A stretch of DNA of 64,000 nucleotides from Protonemura montana (GCA_947568835.1 OX387606.1:23041225-23105224), one strand, 5' to 3'. Counted from the stretch's first letter, positions 36,253 through 47,877 are shown. Numbers and translations are program-made. Notes: generated by a model not told the origin, from the letters alone.

Positions 36253-36977
36253 TAGAAACAACGGTCCTCGTGGGATCATCGGAGTTTAGCAACACTGCGC
36301 TGGGTAAGGTATTGGATGGGTGACCACCGAACGGTTTGGCGTGTTTGAAATACCGGTCCTCGTGAGATCACCGAAGTTAAGCTACACTGCGTTGGTTGAC
36401 GCATTGGATGGGTGACCACCGAACGGTTTGACGTGTTGGAAATACCGGTCCTCGTGAGATCACCGAAGTTAAGCAACACTGAGCTGAGTCAGGTATTGGA
36501 TGGGTGACCACCGAACGGTTTGACGTGTTGGAAATACCGGTCCTCGTGAGATCACCGAAGTTAAGCAACACTGAGCTGAGTCAGGTATTGGATGGGTGAC
36601 CACCGAACGGTTTGGCGTGTTTGAAATACCGGTCCTCGTGAGATCACCGGAGTTAAGCAACACTGAGCTGAGTCAGGTATTGGATGGGTGACCACCGAAC
36701 GGTTTTGCGTGTTGGAAACACCGGTTCTCGTGAGATCACCGAAGTAAATTAGTGCATTTCTTCTTGACAACATGGATTTGTGTCGTTCGCTCGTTCGCGT
36801 TGTATCGTCCTTTAGAATTTCTAGCCTCATCTTTTCGACAAGAATAGGTTATAGTGCCGGCACCAGGTTTCCTCTCCTCCCCTTTAAGATTAGGTTCACC
36901 CACTCATTCACCGATGCCATCATACTAGTACTGCAAGGCCCGTTGTCAAACCAGTGCGTCGTGTTGAACAAAACAGA
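36253..36977 (+). mobile_element. 5S rRNA-headed SINE with five tandem heads
   Basis: Five units of about 92 bp, each with ACCGGTCCTCGTGAGATCAC, CGAAGTTAAGCAACACTG, GTATTGGATGGGTGACCACC and GAACGGTTTGGCGTGTTGGA. This unit type covers about positions 20-90 of 5S rRNA, with no foreign linker. A diverged body and tail follow (CATGGATTTGTGTCG, GTGCCGGCACCAGGTTTCC, CACCCACTCATTCACCGATG, CAGTGCGTCGTG). Confidence 0.9.
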
Positions 36978-37969
36978 TCAATCAATTAATTGACCTTTCT
37001 TTATCGAACAAAGTTATTTGCTTGACTTCCGAGTGGAATATTTTCCACCGTTTCTTGTTCTTGGTTACTTTTTCAAGGATGACCTGACATTACGTTCCAA
37101 AGAAAACTTGATTGTAAGACTTTCCTAATACATATTTGACTATAAAACAAAAATTAACTTTGCCCAAGTCTTTCACCATCTCCCTCTCAAAGTGAAACGT
37201 AGTATATCGGACACTTTCAAAAAACCCAACCGCTTAAATTGACGGGACTGGGAGGCAGTCATTTCAATGCATACGCAAATGTGAATAACATTTCTTGCAA
37301 TGCGCAGAGACATTGTAGAAAGTGATAACTCTCTGCGCATGAAATCGGCAAAATAATCTAATTACAAGCCCACCTCTAGTCGCCTGTTATTAAAAAGATA
37401 GCAATGTTAAAATAGTTTAATTCATTTATAAATATTCATTGCAATTATTCTATTTAACACTAATGTTATGACAATGACCTTTCTGCACGGGCATCTCATG
37501 CGAGCGCATTGTATAATAATCTACTTTTTAATACTGAAATGTGCAGGGCCTCGAGTTTGGAACGGCATATACCAGTTACACTTGGGTGTATTTCAACTGC
37601 AAATTTGATCAATTCGAGAGACCGACATCTTGCGATCTTTGCTGCATGCTTCGGTGCTAAAAGTCTCATAAACTGTCCACTATCTCCACATCAGAAGATC
37701 CATTCGTAATGTTGCAAAGAAGTTTCTCATTTTATTTTATTAATTAATTATATTGTTTCATTGTTGCATTGTCGGTAACAAGGTGCCCGTGTTTCTTGAC
37801 TGCCAGCGGAAGTGCAAGTGCACCCGATGTCATAAATTTGTCTCCTGTCCCGGAGGTAAGATCTGCCCACCGCAGAGCAAGAACAAAAATAAAAATGTTT
37901 TTTTTTTAAATTCGTACCTCGTTTTTAATTTGGTTTGCTGTTGTTTTCTAGAGTTTTCTAAGCTTACTA

Positions 37970-38387
37970 ATATCACCGAAGTTAAGTAACACTGCTCTGG
38001 GTCAGGTATTGGATGGGTGACCATCATACACATGGTCAGTTCTGTTCGGGAGAGAGGTTGGAGGGATGAAAGTTAAGCAACACTGAGCTGGGTCAGGTAT
38101 TGGATCGGTGACCGCCGAACGGTTTGGCGTGTTGGAAACACCGGTCCTCGTGAGATCACCGAAGTTAAGCAACACTGCGCTGAGTCAGCTATTGGATGGG
38201 TGACCACCGAACGGTTTGGCGTGTAGGAAACACTGGTCCTCGTGATATCACTGAAGTTAAGCAAAAATGCGCTGGGTCAGGTATTGGATGGGTGACCACC
38301 GAACGGTTAGGCGTGTTGGAAACACCAGTGCTCGTGATATCACCGAAGTTAAGCAACACTGCGCTGGGTCAGTCATTGGTTGGGTGG
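37970..38387 (+). mobile_element. array of five 5S-like SINE heads without body
   Basis: The first unit is joined by the ACACATGGTCAGTTCTGTTC linker; the others by the 5S-type linker. Each has GAAGTTAAGCAACACTG-like box A and GTATTGGATGGGTGACC-like box C words. After the last head (GTCATTGGTTGGGTGG) the sequence turns into unrelated GC-rich DNA with no SINE body. Confidence 0.88.
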
Positions 38388-38389
38388 TA

Positions 38390-38930
38390 CGGTGGGCTTT
38401 GCTACGCGTAAACGATGGAATGCCACGCACCGGGCCGGCCCTTGGTCGCGGTCGTGGGATAACCGCGCTCGGCGGCCGTGAGAATCGGAGGCATCATCGC
38501 GGTTGCATTTCAAGCTACCACACACCAGGGGGAGGAGTGGGAGTCTAGAAATGGGTTCTTTTGTTGTTTTGACGACGCCAGCATCTCAGAGTGAAAACTT
38601 AATTAAATGCTTTAAACGACGAACGAGTTGTAATACATATAATAATTACTTACTTAGCTACAGTGAGTAATGAGTGGGAGAAGTTACCACTCAAACTGCT
38701 TGCTGATATTTTATAAAGGCAATTAATACCAACATTACACCACTGGGTTTACAGGTGTAGTTAAATGTGTGAAACTGTACCTACCACGTAAATGATAGTA
38801 TCATAATTATATTATTATTATTATCATTATAGATGGAGGCACCGTTTTTCTCATAGATAATTCGCATTTCACATTGGATTGATATTTCAAAGTAATCTTC
38901 GTTGATGTCTACCTCAATGATTGATGTGCA
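38390..38930. other. short gap, nothing recognised
   Basis: A GC-rich 130-base stretch directly after the 5S-like array (GGGCCGGCCCTTGGTCGCGG) gives way to AT-rich DNA. No gene recognised. Confidence 0.5.
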
Positions 38931-38934
38931 ATCA

Positions 38935-39065
38935 TCGATATTTTGAATCGTATCTAACTAACTGTTGCGGCAGCAAGCGCCATCACCCGATGACGCTACC
39001 GTTACCACCAATTTCCATCTAGTTTGCTCAGCAGAAAGTTTAACATCAGCGCTTTGTTTCTGACT
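38935..39065 (+). repeat. dispersed repeat related to the 53-bp array
   Basis: ATCGATATTTTGAATCGTAT, GCAGCAAGCGCCATCACC, GCTACCGTTACCACC, TTTGCTCAGCAGAAAG and TTTAACATCAGCGCTTTG occur in the same order as at 63127-63262 and 6150-6240. The core unit is present once and not amplified. Confidence 0.7.
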
Positions 39066-39422
39066 TGGTTATGTCTGGCAATGGTTATATATATATTCTT
39101 TGCTTTCCCCGAAGAACCTACCAGATTTTGGAAGATATTCAGTTGAAAAAAGTGAGTAGCACCAACATCTGAAAGTTTTACATCCCTATATACCCGACCC
39201 CGGTCAGACCCGACCAGACCCGACCAAATCTTTGTCAATGGGGTAGTTTTTTGCAAGCTTTTGTGAGTTTGCTGTAAAATTTCAAAATTGGTTGTATTGC
39301 TTGTATTATAAGAATTTGAAAATTATTTTTCGAGAACGAAAAGGCAAATTGACTGGACATTTATAGGGTTTTTATTTAAAAAAAGAGAGTTTTGCACAGC
39401 TATGAAATTTTTTAATTCCAAT

Positions 39423-39440
39423 CCCCCCCCCCCCCCCCCC
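39423..39440 (+). repeat. poly(C) run of 18
   Basis: Uninterrupted C tract in otherwise AT-rich DNA. Confidence 0.95.
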
Positions 39441-39959
39441 TGCTTACCTACCTCCCTTCCCAAGGTTGACAGAAAATATTCGTATTTCCCCCCTTTTTTC
39501 AGCTTTGGATGAATTGCATCTACAACCTGCGACGGGACGTGCTGAAGTCATCCTAGAACCGCGGTTGCAGCAATCAACAGTTGAAGCTTCATCTTACAAA
39601 CCGCAGAATAACCAACAACAAAGCGAGTTGAATATGCAGAAATTAGTCATCCTCTTTCGTTCGAGAAGTTCGACGCCGACGCCCGACGCCGACGCCCGAC
39701 TCCAGATCACAGTGCGTTGCCACCTTTGTGAACGCCTAACTAACCCCAAATCTGAACCAACGCCAACTTACTGCTAAACACTGTTTTAATGACAGATTTT
39801 TTTTTCATTTAAGTAACTCCTATTTGATTATTTGAAAATTAAAACCATTTCCATGGCGACAGTGCTTCTTGACAGCATTTTTTGTATTTTTTTAGTATTT
39901 TTTTTGTATTTGATTTTATACATGTCATGATGTTTTTCATGATTTTTGGTAAAACAGAC

Positions 39960-40312
39960 GCTGGAAATTGTCAGGGTATTACATAAAAACATAAAAACAT
40001 AAAAACATATATAATCTAGAACATTATGAGAAACATAATTGATAATAAATACATAATTATATGGTATCTTCATACATCAGGTAGTCATACAAAATTTACA
40101 ATCACATTCTTACCAGGTAATGCACTCTTCGATGGAACAGAAACTGTGCTGCATTAGGAAATCCTTGGCTGCATTTTTAAAAGTCACCCTTGCTCTTTCC
40201 TCTTCTTTAATACTTGCTGCTGACAGCTTATTGTACAGGATGGGGCCTATTTACCTTGCATTTTTTCTACTTATTTCAAGTACACCTTTTTTAGTCTTAT
40301 TTCTTCCTTTTT
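39960..40312 (-). mobile_element. LINE 3' end: C-terminus of reverse-transcriptase ORF plus 3' UTR
   Basis: On the minus strand 40312-40110 reads KKGVLEISRKNAR, a stop, IGPILYNKLSAAS, KEEERARVTFKNAAKDFL and SIEECITW, then a stop. ILYNKL followed by a short F-K-rich stretch is the usual C-terminal end of jockey/CR1-like non-LTR ORF2 proteins. An AT-rich 3' UTR with ATGTTTTT repeats follows to about 39960. The one in-frame stop and heavy 5' truncation show it is dead. Confidence 0.65.
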
Positions 40313-40494
40313 CCACGTGTTTTTGTTATGGATTTCTTGGTTTTCTGCGAAAATGGTTTAGAAAAGAAACACATTGGTGGAAAGAGGAATTTTTGAGTGG
40401 AACGAGTCGCCTCAGAAAGTATTGTATAGCTGGATACCAATCTATAAGGACGATATTGTCAGAATGTTTAAAAGCTCAGTCCTTAGTTTTAGAG

Positions 40495-40605
40495 CAGTCC
40501 TGCTCCAACCCTTGAAGAAGTAACTAGTACATCTTTCGAAACGTTGGGAAATTTAGTTGTCCTTTACTGAGCATTCAAAACCCATTTCAAATAGTTTTTC
40601 TTAGC
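40495..40605 (+). repeat. single arm of the fold-back repeat family
   Basis: CAACCCTTGAAGAAGTAACT, CGAAACGTTGGGAAATTTAG and GCATTCAAAACCC match the right arm of the element at 30270-30690. Confidence 0.75.
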
Positions 40606-41510
40606 CTCTTTCCTATCTTCATGAGCCTCTACAGGTTAGTTACGGTATTTGGTAAAACTGGCCCAAGAACCTATGCTTTGGATTAAGTCTTCAGCTGGAA
40701 GCTGGAACGCCAAGAAAGCGCGGGTAAACAATAAATAAAGGAAGGGCTCATGCATAATTAAAAACGCGGCTCGAATAATTGAGTGCTGGTAACGTAATAT
40801 TCCATAAACATAAGCATAAGCATTGTTATGGTCGACGCTCAACGAGCCGCCCTCTGAATAATTGTTTTCCTAATTTAATACTTCTAAGACCGGTAGCCGA
40901 GGCAAGGTTTAACTCGCGGGGAGGAAGTATGCAATTTCCACATGCCCCCTGAACGGATCATAAAGCAACAGCCATGCAGCGGTAGTAATGGATTTTACAC
41001 ATGCATCCGATCTAAGGCTTTAACAATACGGCTATAAATTGAAGGATATGGGACGCGAATTTGCGATAAAAATCGCTCATTTTCATCGGTTTCTTACTAA
41101 ATTATCGTTGCACTCATAACTTTTTCATCTTTAAAACTTTAGAGATAGAATCGCCAGTTTTAGGGGCGGAAGGTTACACAAAGCGAGCAAATTTATCTCT
41201 TTCGGATCCACCTTCGTCGATATAAGAAACATGTACGCGCATAAATTTGAATCAATTAAGCTCCAACCGCCTAGTGAGAATATCTTGCATAATTAACGCA
41301 CAGGGCAAGTGCAGGTACAAAATATCCCCGTTGTCTAATTACAGGTGGTACCGCACTACAGTGCACTTGCGGCGCGCGTTGCATGTGTTACGCTAGGGTG
41401 CGAGTTTGTTCTCTGTACCTTTGTAATTGAATGAGCCTAAGTCAATTTGTTCTCGTAGGCTGGCCGGGCATGGCTTCGTGCACGCCATAAGCACATGCAC
41501 TCTAGAGATC

Positions 41511-41735
41511 CTGCTCTTGGAAATCACACAGAATTGCACTGAAATGGTTCATCCCTTGGACTATCCTTGGGTTGAGTTGCAATCCTGCTCTTGGAAATCA
41601 CACAGAATTGCACTGAAATGATTCATCCCTTGGACTATCTTTTGGGTGAGTTGCAATCCTGCTCTTGGAAATCACACAGAATTGCACTGAAATGGTTCAT
41701 CCCTTGGACTATCTTTTGGGTGAGTTGCAATCCTG
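41511..41735 (+). repeat. 74-bp tandem repeat, three copies
   Basis: Units start CTGCTCTTGGAAATCACACA at 41511, 41585 and 41659 and end GTGAGTTGCAATC. Two to three differences separate copies, so it is recent. A TATGTGTATG run follows. Confidence 0.9.
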
Positions 41736-41939
41736 CTGTATGTCTATGTATGTGTATGTGTATGTCTCTGAACCGTCATCATGAGGGTCACACTGTGTTA
41801 CTTCTAAAGTCAACCAATATTCCTCCAACGGGCTGTTCAGGTCACTGTCATTTTGACTGAAAATATCGCTCTGAAAATGTAGAAATCTTTCCAAACGCTT
41901 GTACGAGTTCCCTGAAAAACCAGGGATTTCAATACAACA

Positions 41940-42140
41940 TACAATATAATATGCGGTTTTTTTTTAATTAACGCAGAGTGACTGACAAAAAAATTAAAAA
42001 AATACTAATTAATACCTAATTATATAATTAAAATTATATTTAAATATAGATATATATAAATAACATATAAAATAAATGAAAAATAAAAAATAAAAAATAT
42101 TAAAATTATACTATAATTAAAATAGCTTCTAATTTCGTGT
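41940..42140. other. very AT-rich stretch
   Basis: Nearly all A/T with TAATTA, ATATA and AAATAAAA words. No coding potential. Confidence 0.8.
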
Positions 42141-42301
42141 TATGAAGTAATAAAAGTAATTCTCCAGAAGAGGATGGTCTTTTTTTCATATTTTTGAAAT
42201 TGAATTTTCTAGCTTAAACTAAGTCTTTTGTATGGACCATTGATTTCAGGACTCTCTTGCTGCCATTTAAGCGTAATCAAACTAAATATTTTCTTGGACA
42301 A

Positions 42302-42385
42302 CAACTCGAGGGGTGGAGATCGGGGTTCGAGTCCGCGTTTGGGCATCAATTTTTGAGACGGTTCTAGTGTTGTTAATAATAAAAT
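42302..42385 (+). mobile_element. tRNA-derived SINE, 5'-truncated copy
   Basis: Starts at box B (GGGTGGAGATCGGGGTTCGA) and runs through TTTGGGCATCAATTTTTGAG to GTTGTTAATAATAAAA. The tail is not poly(A) but a TTAATAATAAAA-type end, as in SINEs paired with RTE- or CR1-like LINEs. Confidence 0.75.
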
Positions 42386-42599
42386 ACCCCGCGCATTGCA
42401 AGCGTTTGCAATTTAAATCATATTTCATCCTAACACAGCAACGAATCCAACGTCAAATTGGAGTTATTTGAGTTTGACAGGTTGTGACGTGATATAGCGT
42501 CACTAGAATCAGAGTGACTGTGAGTATTCACAGCCTCATGGTTCTACTCCTTGGAGAACTGTCATTCTCATCAAATACACTAGAATCGTCTCAAAAAGC

Positions 42600-42775
42600 C
42601 AGTGTCCAAGTAGCTCAAATGGTTCAGAGCAACACCCGCGACAGGTGGAGATCGGGGTCCAAGTAGCTCAATGGGTTAGAGCAACACCCGCGACACGTGG
42701 AGATCGGTGTTCGAGTCCGCGTTTGTGCATCAATTTTTGAGACGGTTATAGTGTTGTTAATAATAAAAACTCGAG
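42600..42775 (+). mobile_element. tRNA-derived SINE with duplicated 5' head
   Basis: CCAAGTAGCTCAAATGGTTC (box A) with AGAGCAACACCCGCGACAGG and GTGGAGATCGGGGT is directly followed by a second CCAAGTAGCTCAATGGGTTA head. The second head completes box B (GTGTTCGAGTCC), body and tail GTTGTTAATAATAAAA. The first head breaks off inside box B and restarts, so only the second is a whole Pol III promoter. Confidence 0.8.
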
Positions 42776-42779
42776 GGTA

Positions 42780-44770
42780 TTTACTACAGTTGTCGTCTAG
42801 TTTTAAACAATCGTATTGCTTCTCCACCAGCCTTGTTTTTGTTCAGCGGCCGAGTTTGTGTATGTTCCCTGACATTCCCATCTTTGTAAAAGCTGACTCA
42901 GATGGCCGATGTCACCTGCGTCCACTGTCAACTATGAATCTGATTTAAACCACAAATACTTGCCATTCACAAAGTATTTTATTATTAGGAACACAAACAA
43001 TTTACCAAAAAAATGTGTCCTCAAACGGGTAATCGAACCTCGAACCACTGTTCGGGCCCAAATTTTGAGAGGTGATCAGTGTTCCTAACAATAAGTAGAT
43101 TAACATTAAGGGAGAAATCACGTCGCCTTGCGGGAAACATCAAGGGTCAGAGAAAAAAGTTTTTCTATGAAACTGACAAGATTTTTACTAAAAAACAGTT
43201 TTTACTCTGTACAAGAATTTTTTAACAGCTGATTTGACAAATATTACAATACCTTAATCAATCTGGTACTAATAAATAAATTAAATGAAATGAAATGTTT
43301 TCTGTTTCGAGTGACGCATACCAACATTTATATCCACTTTCTTCCTGCTACACCTGTTTTCTTTGCTACAACCTATATGATTAATCTTCTTTCGGAGATA
43401 GGTGGGGGATCATTTCAAATGTACATGTCATTGAGGTGTTACTGACGTCACATCGACACATCGACACATCGAATTCACATCGACACTCGCGTATCATTCT
43501 TTGCAGTACGCAATTCAATCGCACCGAGAGCGAGAGATCCATCAAAAAGCCAACGTGCGTTCGAGAGAGACGGAAACTACGAAACCCTCGAGCTCGACAC
43601 GCTCGACGTTGCATTTTGCGACGCCTGTGCCGTCGGTCTTGGCACCGACACCGACGCCGACGCCGACGTCGAAACGAGGGTCTCGCCAACATCCAATTAG
43701 TGAATTCCTGAAGAGCCGAGCATGGATACGATCACAGAGTAAGGCAGCAAGACCCTCTCGCTCGTTCTAAACAAACAGCAACTCTTCTTCGTCTTCTCCG
43801 GCGAGGAGGAAAAAACATCGAGAGCCAAATGTTATTTGACAAAATGTCATGTCTGATAATTTATTTATTTTAGTTTCGAGCAATAATTTATCTGGATGTA
43901 GTAACGACCTGGGTCGGGCTGGCCGAGCCTGGCTTGACATGGCTGAGCAAACGCAGCTAATTCTCATGCAAGAAAACCTGCATGTGCACCACCGCAAAGG
44001 TGTTTTCGAACTAGCCAACAACTCTAACTTTTAACATCCTTTTTATGAAAAATCCTGCAATTATTTAGCATAATAATGTTATGATATGCCCATCCAAGCA
44101 GACATGTACCATACCAAGCGGTCTTACATAATTTTTCATCCCCACATCAATCCATGCGCCGCACTGTCCAACTAGCAGCGCAGAATTTAATTCCGTGGAA
44201 GTGGAAGCGATTAGTTCTCGAACAAGACTGGTTTTTATGCAAAAGTACTCCTTTTGCTTCCATTTAAACCAGTAATTATTGTAATTCAGCTAGAAAATTA
44301 ACATCTGAAAACAGCAGATTGTTTCAACACCTCGGCCTTCTCGACGCGGGACAGCAGATAGCGTGATGAGCGACCAGAAACACTGACAAACGTCAAAGAA
44401 ATGCGACCTAGCGACAGTGTACTCGACTCGAACACGGGGTTCGACACACGGCAAGAGCACGCTAATTGTTATTCAATTATTATGAGTCGTCGCGCGCTCT
44501 ATTATCGCGTGATAGATTCGCGCTTTCCTCTAATTGCCGTGTCGAGTGCATCTGGAGGAACAAGTATCATTAGCTCGGCTTGTCGGATCGCCGCGACTCG
44601 CGGGGTCGGCCAGAGTGCCTGGACTAGAGCAGGCGGTCGATAGCGTGTCACATAACGCTTAAACGCAACACGGTGCAGTACATGTGCTCGTAATTAGCTA
44701 AATTCGTGCGCCGCGAGGTCTGCGCGTCTCTGCGCGAACATCAGCTGAAGATAGCTTGGCCAATTTGATT
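42780..44770. other. intronic sequence, no gene recognised
   Basis: A diverged SINE-like tail may lie at 43040-43095 (ATTTTGAGAGGTGATCAGTG, AACAATAAG). ATCGACAC repeats lie at 43448-43490 and a GACGCC-rich run at 43640-43675. The 44455-44700 stretch has several TAATTG/CAATTA words. No exon recognised. Confidence 0.5.
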
Positions 44771-44774
44771 TCCT

Positions 44775-44930
44775 GACAAAAACCATTTGAACTGGGGTTT
44801 TGAATGTGAAGTGAAGAACAACTAAATTGCCCTATTATATGCTTCAACATGCTTGACAATATGCTTTTGTCAAAACTAGGGCTAAGGTTACATCAAGTAG
44901 ACGTGAGTATAAAAACAATCATAATTTGAT
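44775..44930. repeat. shortened copy of the fold-back family
   Basis: Left piece (TTTGAACTGGGGTTTTGAAT, GAAGAACAACTAAATT) is in minus orientation. Right piece (CAAAACTAGGGCTAAGGTTA, CATCAAGTAGACGTGAGT) is in plus orientation and matches 30678-30715. The centre is lost. Confidence 0.65.
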
Positions 44931-45298
44931 TTCTTATTTGGGTTTTCTTAAAAAAAATGTTCTGAACACACCGTGTTGACGGGAGAGTTAAGAACCTACT
45001 ACCTTTCATTTCGTACCCAGAGCATCATTTCGTACCCCTATTGAACCATTCTTATCAAATTCATACAGATACGTTTTTTCCCTTCTCACTTTTTTGAAAG
45101 AGTTTTAAGGGTTGAAAGTAACAGAAAATGCCTCTTGACTTTTCAATCCACCGACAAAAATCTTGGAAATAGTGACATAATAGTCGAAGTAGTTCTTTAA
45201 AACTTTAGTGATGTCATTTAATATTCCGGCAACACAAACTTAAAACTTTTTTCTCTCGTGTTTGAATTAGGATAGAGCACCCCGACAACGTCGATAAG

Positions 45299-45358
45299 GG
45301 TTCCCGAGAGTCCCAACTCGGCCCCCTGTTCCCGAGAGTCCCAACACGGCCCCCTGTT
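45299..45358 (+). repeat. 30-bp direct duplication
   Basis: GTTCCCGAGAGTCCCAACTC followed by GGCCCCCT is repeated once with one difference (ACTCGG/ACACGG). Confidence 0.85.
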
Positions 45359-45679
45359 CCCGCAGACAGGAGTGCGACGCGTTGCTACGCCTGTTTTTTC
45401 TTCCCGATTTTCTAAATTGGCCGAGCGCGACCGTTAGACAGAGGCGCCTTCTTCTGGTGACACGCAGCGAACGTCCCGCTATTTTTACAGACGGCGGCGT
45501 CGCGAGATTGATGGCGGCCATAGCGCACAAATTAGCCGGGGCGGAAGGCCCTCTCATGCCGTGTAATTATTCACAGTGTCGGCGGCGTCGATGCGTCGTA
45601 CACGCCGCCAAGCGGACGGGCCCCGAGGCATATGGGCCCACGCCAAGACGCCCTAACGGCCGTCCTTCTAGGGCCACAG

Positions 45680-45790
45680 ATGACGCTTACACAGATGAAG
45701 CTTACACAGATGAAGCTTACACAAATAAAGCTTACACAGACGTAAAATCCTGATGGGACAAAGGCTACCACGGACAAAGCTTATACAGAT
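45680..45790 (+). repeat. 15-bp tandem repeat, four to five units, with related flank
   Basis: Unit CTTACACAGATGAAG varies to CTTACACAAATAAAG. Words AAAGCTTACACAGA and AAAGCTTATACAGA continue more loosely to 45790. A nearby palindrome, AGATCCC-TTA-GGGATCT, lies at 45871-45887 between two TCCCTTAAAAACA words. Confidence 0.8.
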
Positions 45791-46168
45791 ATCCCGTCCT
45801 TCTGAGGGCAAAAGCTACCACGGATAAAGCTTACATTATCCCTTAAAAACACCCCTTATATAGATCCCTTAGATCCCTTAGGGATCTATCCCTTAAAAAC
45901 AGTATTTGCTAGTTATGGAAAATTTAGCACAAGTCAGGAGGCGAGTCATGATACGGCGCTCATTTCCAGTGACATGTTTGGGAGTATTTGAAAAAGCAAA
46001 CAGAACTCTCAAATTAGTAACTTCCTTGCATTGAACAAAAATAAGAGAACTTACGTTGAATTCACACACGACTCCGGAACCCGTCCTCGTACAGTTTACA
46101 GTTTAAAGATACACGAAAGAAATTGTCAGAAACATTGTGGAGAAAACTGTTACATATTTAAAAATTAA

Positions 46169-46314
46169 AAGTCTGCTAAATACTTGGGAATCACGATAGA
46201 CCAGAACTTAAAATGCTGCCACACGTAGCCAGCTTGCGGTCAAAGGCTGGAGGCATATTGTATTACTTTAATAAGCTCAGGCATGTGGCCAGTCTAAAAC
46301 TTATCGTAAAAGGT
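46169..46314 (+). mobile_element. LINE reverse-transcriptase fragment, plus strand
   Basis: Reads KSAKYLGITIDQNLKCCHT, then after a frame change VASLRSKAGGILYYFNKLRH and VASLKL. K-YLG-I-D-L is the conserved segment after the catalytic domain of non-LTR reverse transcriptases. It ends at a stop 22 bases from the oppositely oriented fragment at 46337-46905. Confidence 0.75.
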
Positions 46315-46336
46315 TAAGCTATCTACTAACAGATGA

Positions 46337-46905
46337 TTAAAAATCGAGAGAATTGTTTTCTTTCCTGATTATCAGTTCAAAAATGTTGGTTTTCAGTTTA
46401 TTCCAGTCGTTTACAGTCCTGACTTGGAGTGGGAGGCTGTTAAATAATTTATGCGCCAGGTAATTAGCGTGCTGCTGACCCAGAGTTTTCCTCATAAACA
46501 TATAAATGAACAATAAACATATAATGAGTATCTTTTCTAAGGTTTCTAGGCATGTCCATGACTAGAGTTTTTCCTTTGATACTATGTGGAATTTTTAAAC
46601 ATATTAAGAAGTATAATTGTAATGTAGGTACATTTGTCTCGTGTCAAGTACATGAAAGATTGTGAACAGTTTATTGGGAGGGTTATTATTGTACGTTTTA
46701 CCAGCAACTTTGAGAGTACCTTTTTGGGCGATAACAAGCTTTTTCATGATTTTATCACTGCAGCCTGCCCAGCCAATGATTCCAAACTGTATGATGGGTT
46801 ATGCCATTACTTTGTAAACATTTGCCAGACCATGAAACATTGCGACTGTCAATTGAAAATGATTCTTCAGGTTCAACGTATGCACTTCCTATGCGAGACT
46901 TAGCT
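46337..46905 (-). mobile_element. LINE reverse-transcriptase C-terminal fragment, minus strand
   Basis: On the minus strand it reads QLTVAMFHGLANVYKVMA, a stop, PIIQFGIIGWAGCSDKIMKK, LVIAQKGTLKVAGKTYN and later, in other frames, KIPHSIKGKTLVMDMPRN and GQQHANYLAHKLFNSLP with LQVRTVNDWNKLKTNI, closing in a stop at 46337. FGIIGWAG and LFNSLP are typical of the C-terminal part of jockey/CR1-like ORF2. It would directly follow the plus-strand fragment in an intact protein. At least two frame changes and two stops. Confidence 0.78.
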
Positions 46906-47194
46906 AAACTGAGAGACTTCGCTCCCTCCTTGTGTTATTCCTTCTCGTCATACTAGAAGTCGCTAGCAGCTTTGCCTCTACCAACACCAAGTAAACATTT
47001 AGACATTCCTTTCTTATCTGGGACGGGCGAAGAAGGATTGTTGGAGATATTAATTGATCGTTCTCGGTAAGCGAAGCCCGAGACAATATCCGAGTCTATC
47101 CATCATCTTCGTGGAGCGTCGAACGACGAGGGGCCGGCACCGACGACGCCGAGAGGCGGACGTCGCCGTCGACGTCGCGCTCTGCCCGATGACA

Positions 47195-47300
47195 AATGGA
47201 GGCCGAGCCAGGGATCGAACTCGGGACCAGACACAGGGGCTGCCTTTGTTGTGCGACATGTCGACGGCGGACCAGGCGCTCATTAGGACGGCAAACACGC
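47195..47300 (-). repeat. tRNA-like SINE head relic
   Basis: On the minus strand AATGAGCGCCTGGTCCGCCG is followed by GGTCCCGAGTTCGATCCCTG, a strong box B and T-arm. The box A side is poor and the anticodon region carries extra sequence. It is probably a tRNA-derived SINE piece rather than a tRNA gene. Confidence 0.4.
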
Positions 47301-47877
47301 GTTATTATTACGCATAAAAGACGCGTACTGTTCTAAATCCGTGCGTGTTTGCGTCGCTGAGCGCCGCGGCGGCGGCGGCGGCGTCGACGTGTGGTATAAA
47401 CCGCACACCTGGCGTGGAAAGTGACGAGTGCGACATTTGTAACTGGTGACTTCTTGTGGGTATACAGGGCACCGAAGTCGAGGGGGACTCGTGCGGAACG
47501 TTTGGAACTGTCGAATGATTATCACATCGAACGCATTCATAGCTGGAAAGAAATGTCTTAATTATAAATGTTAATTTATCGTGGGTTTTTGTATGAATTT
47601 TGTATTATAACAAGTGTGGTATTTAGAAATGACTTGGTTAGTCGTATCTTGATCAAACTAAATTGAACGAAACTTTACAATTCGCAATGGCAAAAACCAT
47701 GACCACGTTCGAGATTTTGTGCCAATTAAAATCACCGTGTCTTTTTAAACTCGAACAAGATCTTCTTGTGAAAATCACAATAAAATGAAAGTGCATGTCC
47801 TTTGCATTAAAACAACAGCAAGCCACAGTACCCCCAAAATAGTGGGACACCGTTGAGACATGCGGCTGGACCGAGCA

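Noticed and set aside
36253-38387. Genuine 5S rRNA gene cluster
   Set aside because: Units lack the 5' and 3' ends of 5S rRNA and are followed by a SINE body; the same heads occur in dispersed SINE copies.
40110-40605. One continuous LINE including the ACGTTGGGAAAT segment
   Set aside because: That segment occurs without LINE coding at 30270-30690 and 44775-44930, so it is treated as a separate repeat.
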